From Sphingomonadales bacterium UBA6157 (GTDB taxonomy: Bacteria; Pseudomonadota; Alphaproteobacteria; Sphingomonadales; Sphingomonadaceae): a DNA stretch of 64,000 nt. The position numbers were made by a program, and so were the translations under genes. The notes under the pieces were generated by a model that was given only the letters and a program-made list of their open reading frames with translations, was not told the DNA's origin and searched no databases. Positions 62,537 to 64,000 of the stretch are shown piece by piece (the stretch's first letter is position 1; every line of letters begins with the position of its first letter). The stretch lies in NCBI GenBank assembly GCA_002423025.1, contig DIUN01000038.1:1-64000 (forward strand). Reading direction: 5' to 3'.

Positions 62537-64000
62537 CTAATGGGCATCGCCCCAGCTCGGGCCGGTGCCGATTTCCACGCCGAGCGGCACCGAGAGATCG
62601 ATGAGCGGGCGATGGGCATTGGCCATGACACGCTCCACCACCGCGCGCGCAGCCTCCACTTCACCATCCGGCACTTCGAACACCAGTTCATCGTGCACCT
62701 GCAGCAGCATGCGCGTGCCATGCAGCCCGGCCTGTGCCAGCGCTGCCGGCATCTGCGCCATGGCACGCTTGATGATGTCTGCCGCCGTGCCCTGCACCCG
62801 GGCGTTGACCGCGGCCCGCTCGGCGAACTGGCGCTCACTCTGGTTCTTGGAGAAGATCAGCGGCACATGGCAACGGCGGCCGAACAGCGTCGTGACAAAA
62901 CCGGCATCCTTCGCTGCGGCAATCGTCTCGCCCATATAGTTGCGGATGCCGGGGAAGCGGCTGAAATACAGCTCGATATAGCGCGCCGCCTCGCCCCGAT
63001 CGATGCCGAGGCGCTGCGCCAGGCCGAACGCCGAAATGCCATAGATGATCGAGAAATTGATGGTCTTGGCTCTCGCCCGCGTGTCCCGCGTTACCTCGCC
63101 GAACACCTCCTGCGCAGTGAGCGCATGGACATCGCCGCCCTGAGCGTACACCGCCTTCAGCTCGGGAACATCGGCAATATGCGCCACCAGCCGCAGCTCG
63201 ATCTGGTTGTAATCCGCCGCTATCAGCTGGTGGCCGGGGCTGGCGACAAAGGCATGGCGGATGCGCCGCCCCAGCGGCGTGCGGATGGGGATGTTCTGCA
63301 GGTTCGGATCGTTCGAGGAGAGCCGCCCGGTGGAGGTGGCGGCCAGTGCGAAATTGGTGTGCACCCGGTCTGTCTTCGGGTTGATCTGCGCCTGCAGGGC
63401 ATCGGTGTAGGTGGATTTCAGCTTGGTCAGCTGCCGCCATTCGAGCACCTTGGCGGCAATTTCCACGCCATCCTCGGCAAGCCGCTCAAGCTCGGTCACA
63501 TCGGTGGCATAGGCCCCGGTCTTGCCGCTCTTGCGCCCGGCCTTGTGGCCCATCTTCTCGAACAGGATCTCGCCAAGCTGCTTGGGGCTGCCGATGGTGA
63601 ACGGCCCGCCGGCCAGCGCATGGATCTCGCCCTCCAGCCGGCTGATCTCGACTTCATAGGCGGCCGAAAGCCCGGACAGCTCCTGCCGGTCCACCCGGAT
63701 GCCGGCCAGCTCCATGCTGGCGATCACCGGCAGCAGCGGCCTGTCGACCAGCTCATAGATCGTCGTCACCTGCTCGGCCCAGAGCCGGCGCCGGAAGAAC
63801 TCGTGCAGCCGCAGCGTCACATCGGCATCTTCAGCGGCATAATCAGTGGCGGCGCGCAGCGGCACCTGGGCGAAATCATATTTGCCCTTCGCCCCGCCGG
63901 TCACTTCCTTGAAGCTGATCGGGGTGTGGCCGAGGTGCTTGGTGGAAAGTTCGTCCATGCCATGGTGCCAGCGCCCGGCATCAAGCGCGTAGCTGAGCAA
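62537..64000 (-). CDS. polA: DNA polymerase I, C-terminal part (gene truncated by window edge)
   Basis: 487 residues visible; the 5' nuclease domain and start lie beyond the right edge. The window begins inside the 3'-5' exonuclease domain and includes the complete polymerase domain: motif A DYNQIELRLVAHIA, motif B RARAKTINFSIIYGISAFG and motif C LLQVHDELVFEV. Pol I fills gaps in repair and removes RNA primers. The DYAAEDADVTLRL segment retains exonuclease-type acidic residues, so proofreading may be active. The stop is 82 bases before the GTG of the MliC-YbaY gene. Confidence 0.96.
   Translation of the reverse strand: MLSYALDAGRWHHGMDELSTKHLGHTPISFKEVTGGAKGKYDFAQVPLRAATDYAAEDADVTLRLHEFFRRRLWAEQVTTIYELVDRPLLPVIASMELAGIRVDRQELSGLSAAYEVEISRLEGEIHALAGGPFTIGSPKQLGEILFEKMGHKAGRKSGKTGAYATDVTELERLAEDGVEIAAKVLEWRQLTKLKSTYTDALQAQINPKTDRVHTNFALAATSTGRLSSNDPNLQNIPIRTPLGRRIRHAFVASPGHQLIAADYNQIELRLVAHIADVPELKAVYAQGGDVHALTAQEVFGEVTRDTRARAKTINFSIIYGISAFGLAQRLGIDRGEAARYIELYFSRFPGIRNYMGETIAAAKDAGFVTTLFGRRCHVPLIFSKNQSERQFAERAAVNARVQGTAADIIKRAMAQMPAALAQAGLHGTRMLLQVHDELVFEVPDGEVEAARAVVERVMANAHRPLIDLSVPLGVEIGTGPSWGDAH

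Overview
The window is GC-rich alphaproteobacterial chromosome, most likely from the order Sphingomonadales. The evidence is two large TonB-dependent receptors, the ChvG/ChvI - HPr kinase - RapZ - EIIA(Man) - HPr block divergent from ATP-type pckA, the cobA - DUF2849 - cysI - DUF934 - cysH sulfur block, pdeM, rpsU next to COQ9, and a dispersed palindromic repeat of the kind common in sphingomonads. The genus cannot be fixed from the sequence alone. No tRNA, rRNA, CRISPR array, insertion sequence or prophage was recognised.

Region 1-9.7 kb looks accessory and mostly cell-envelope: a Tat-type flavin amine oxidase, a membrane-bound LytTR regulator, a divergent TonB-dependent receptor overlapping a secreted alpha/beta hydrolase with an extra C-terminal domain, an argininosuccinate-lyase-family enzyme carrying a Tat-like signal, and a PLP aminotransferase. 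Two 9-bp direct repeats exactly 12 bp apart lie just before the receptor and fit a LytTR operator. The locus may import and process a small, perhaps amino-acid-derived, substrate.

Region 10-26 kb holds a VOC protein and a PHB-depolymerase-type esterase, then ccmF-ccmG-ccmH-ccmI (late cytochrome c maturation). Next comes a striking three-gene redox module: (i) an FAD/NAD(P) oxidoreductase fused to two cyclic-nucleotide-binding domains and a four-cluster ferredoxin domain, (ii) a membrane protein whose two helices each carry a His-x13-His pair like a diheme cytochrome b, and (iii) an FHA domain joined through one membrane helix to a ten-heme cytochrome c. A CpdA-like phosphodiesterase follows. 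This is the best candidate for an undescribed system: a cyclic-nucleotide- and phosphorylation-controlled electron conduit from NAD(P)H to the periplasm. pdeM, an MHS-type transporter and a SulP transporter complete the stretch.

Region 26-39.6 kb has a secreted penicillin-acylase-family enzyme, an M28 peptidase, the incomplete regulatory PTS (HPr, EIIA) with HprK and RapZ fused in one reading frame, ChvG/ChvI, pckA and a second, large TonB-dependent receptor.

Region 39.6-64 kb is a stand-alone PD-(D/E)XK - DUF2075 helicase-like protein (possible defence gene), a perfect 32-bp inverted repeat, the sulfate-assimilation operon, rne, rpsD, rpoZ, an Inh-type protease inhibitor, rsh, a tightly overlapped pyrE-pdxJ-acpS-lepB-AI-2E-transporter operon, an FKBP isomerase, rpsU, COQ9, feoAB, an NsrR-like repressor divergent from a single-domain globin, a MliC-YbaY fusion, and the C-terminal two-thirds of polA running off the right edge.
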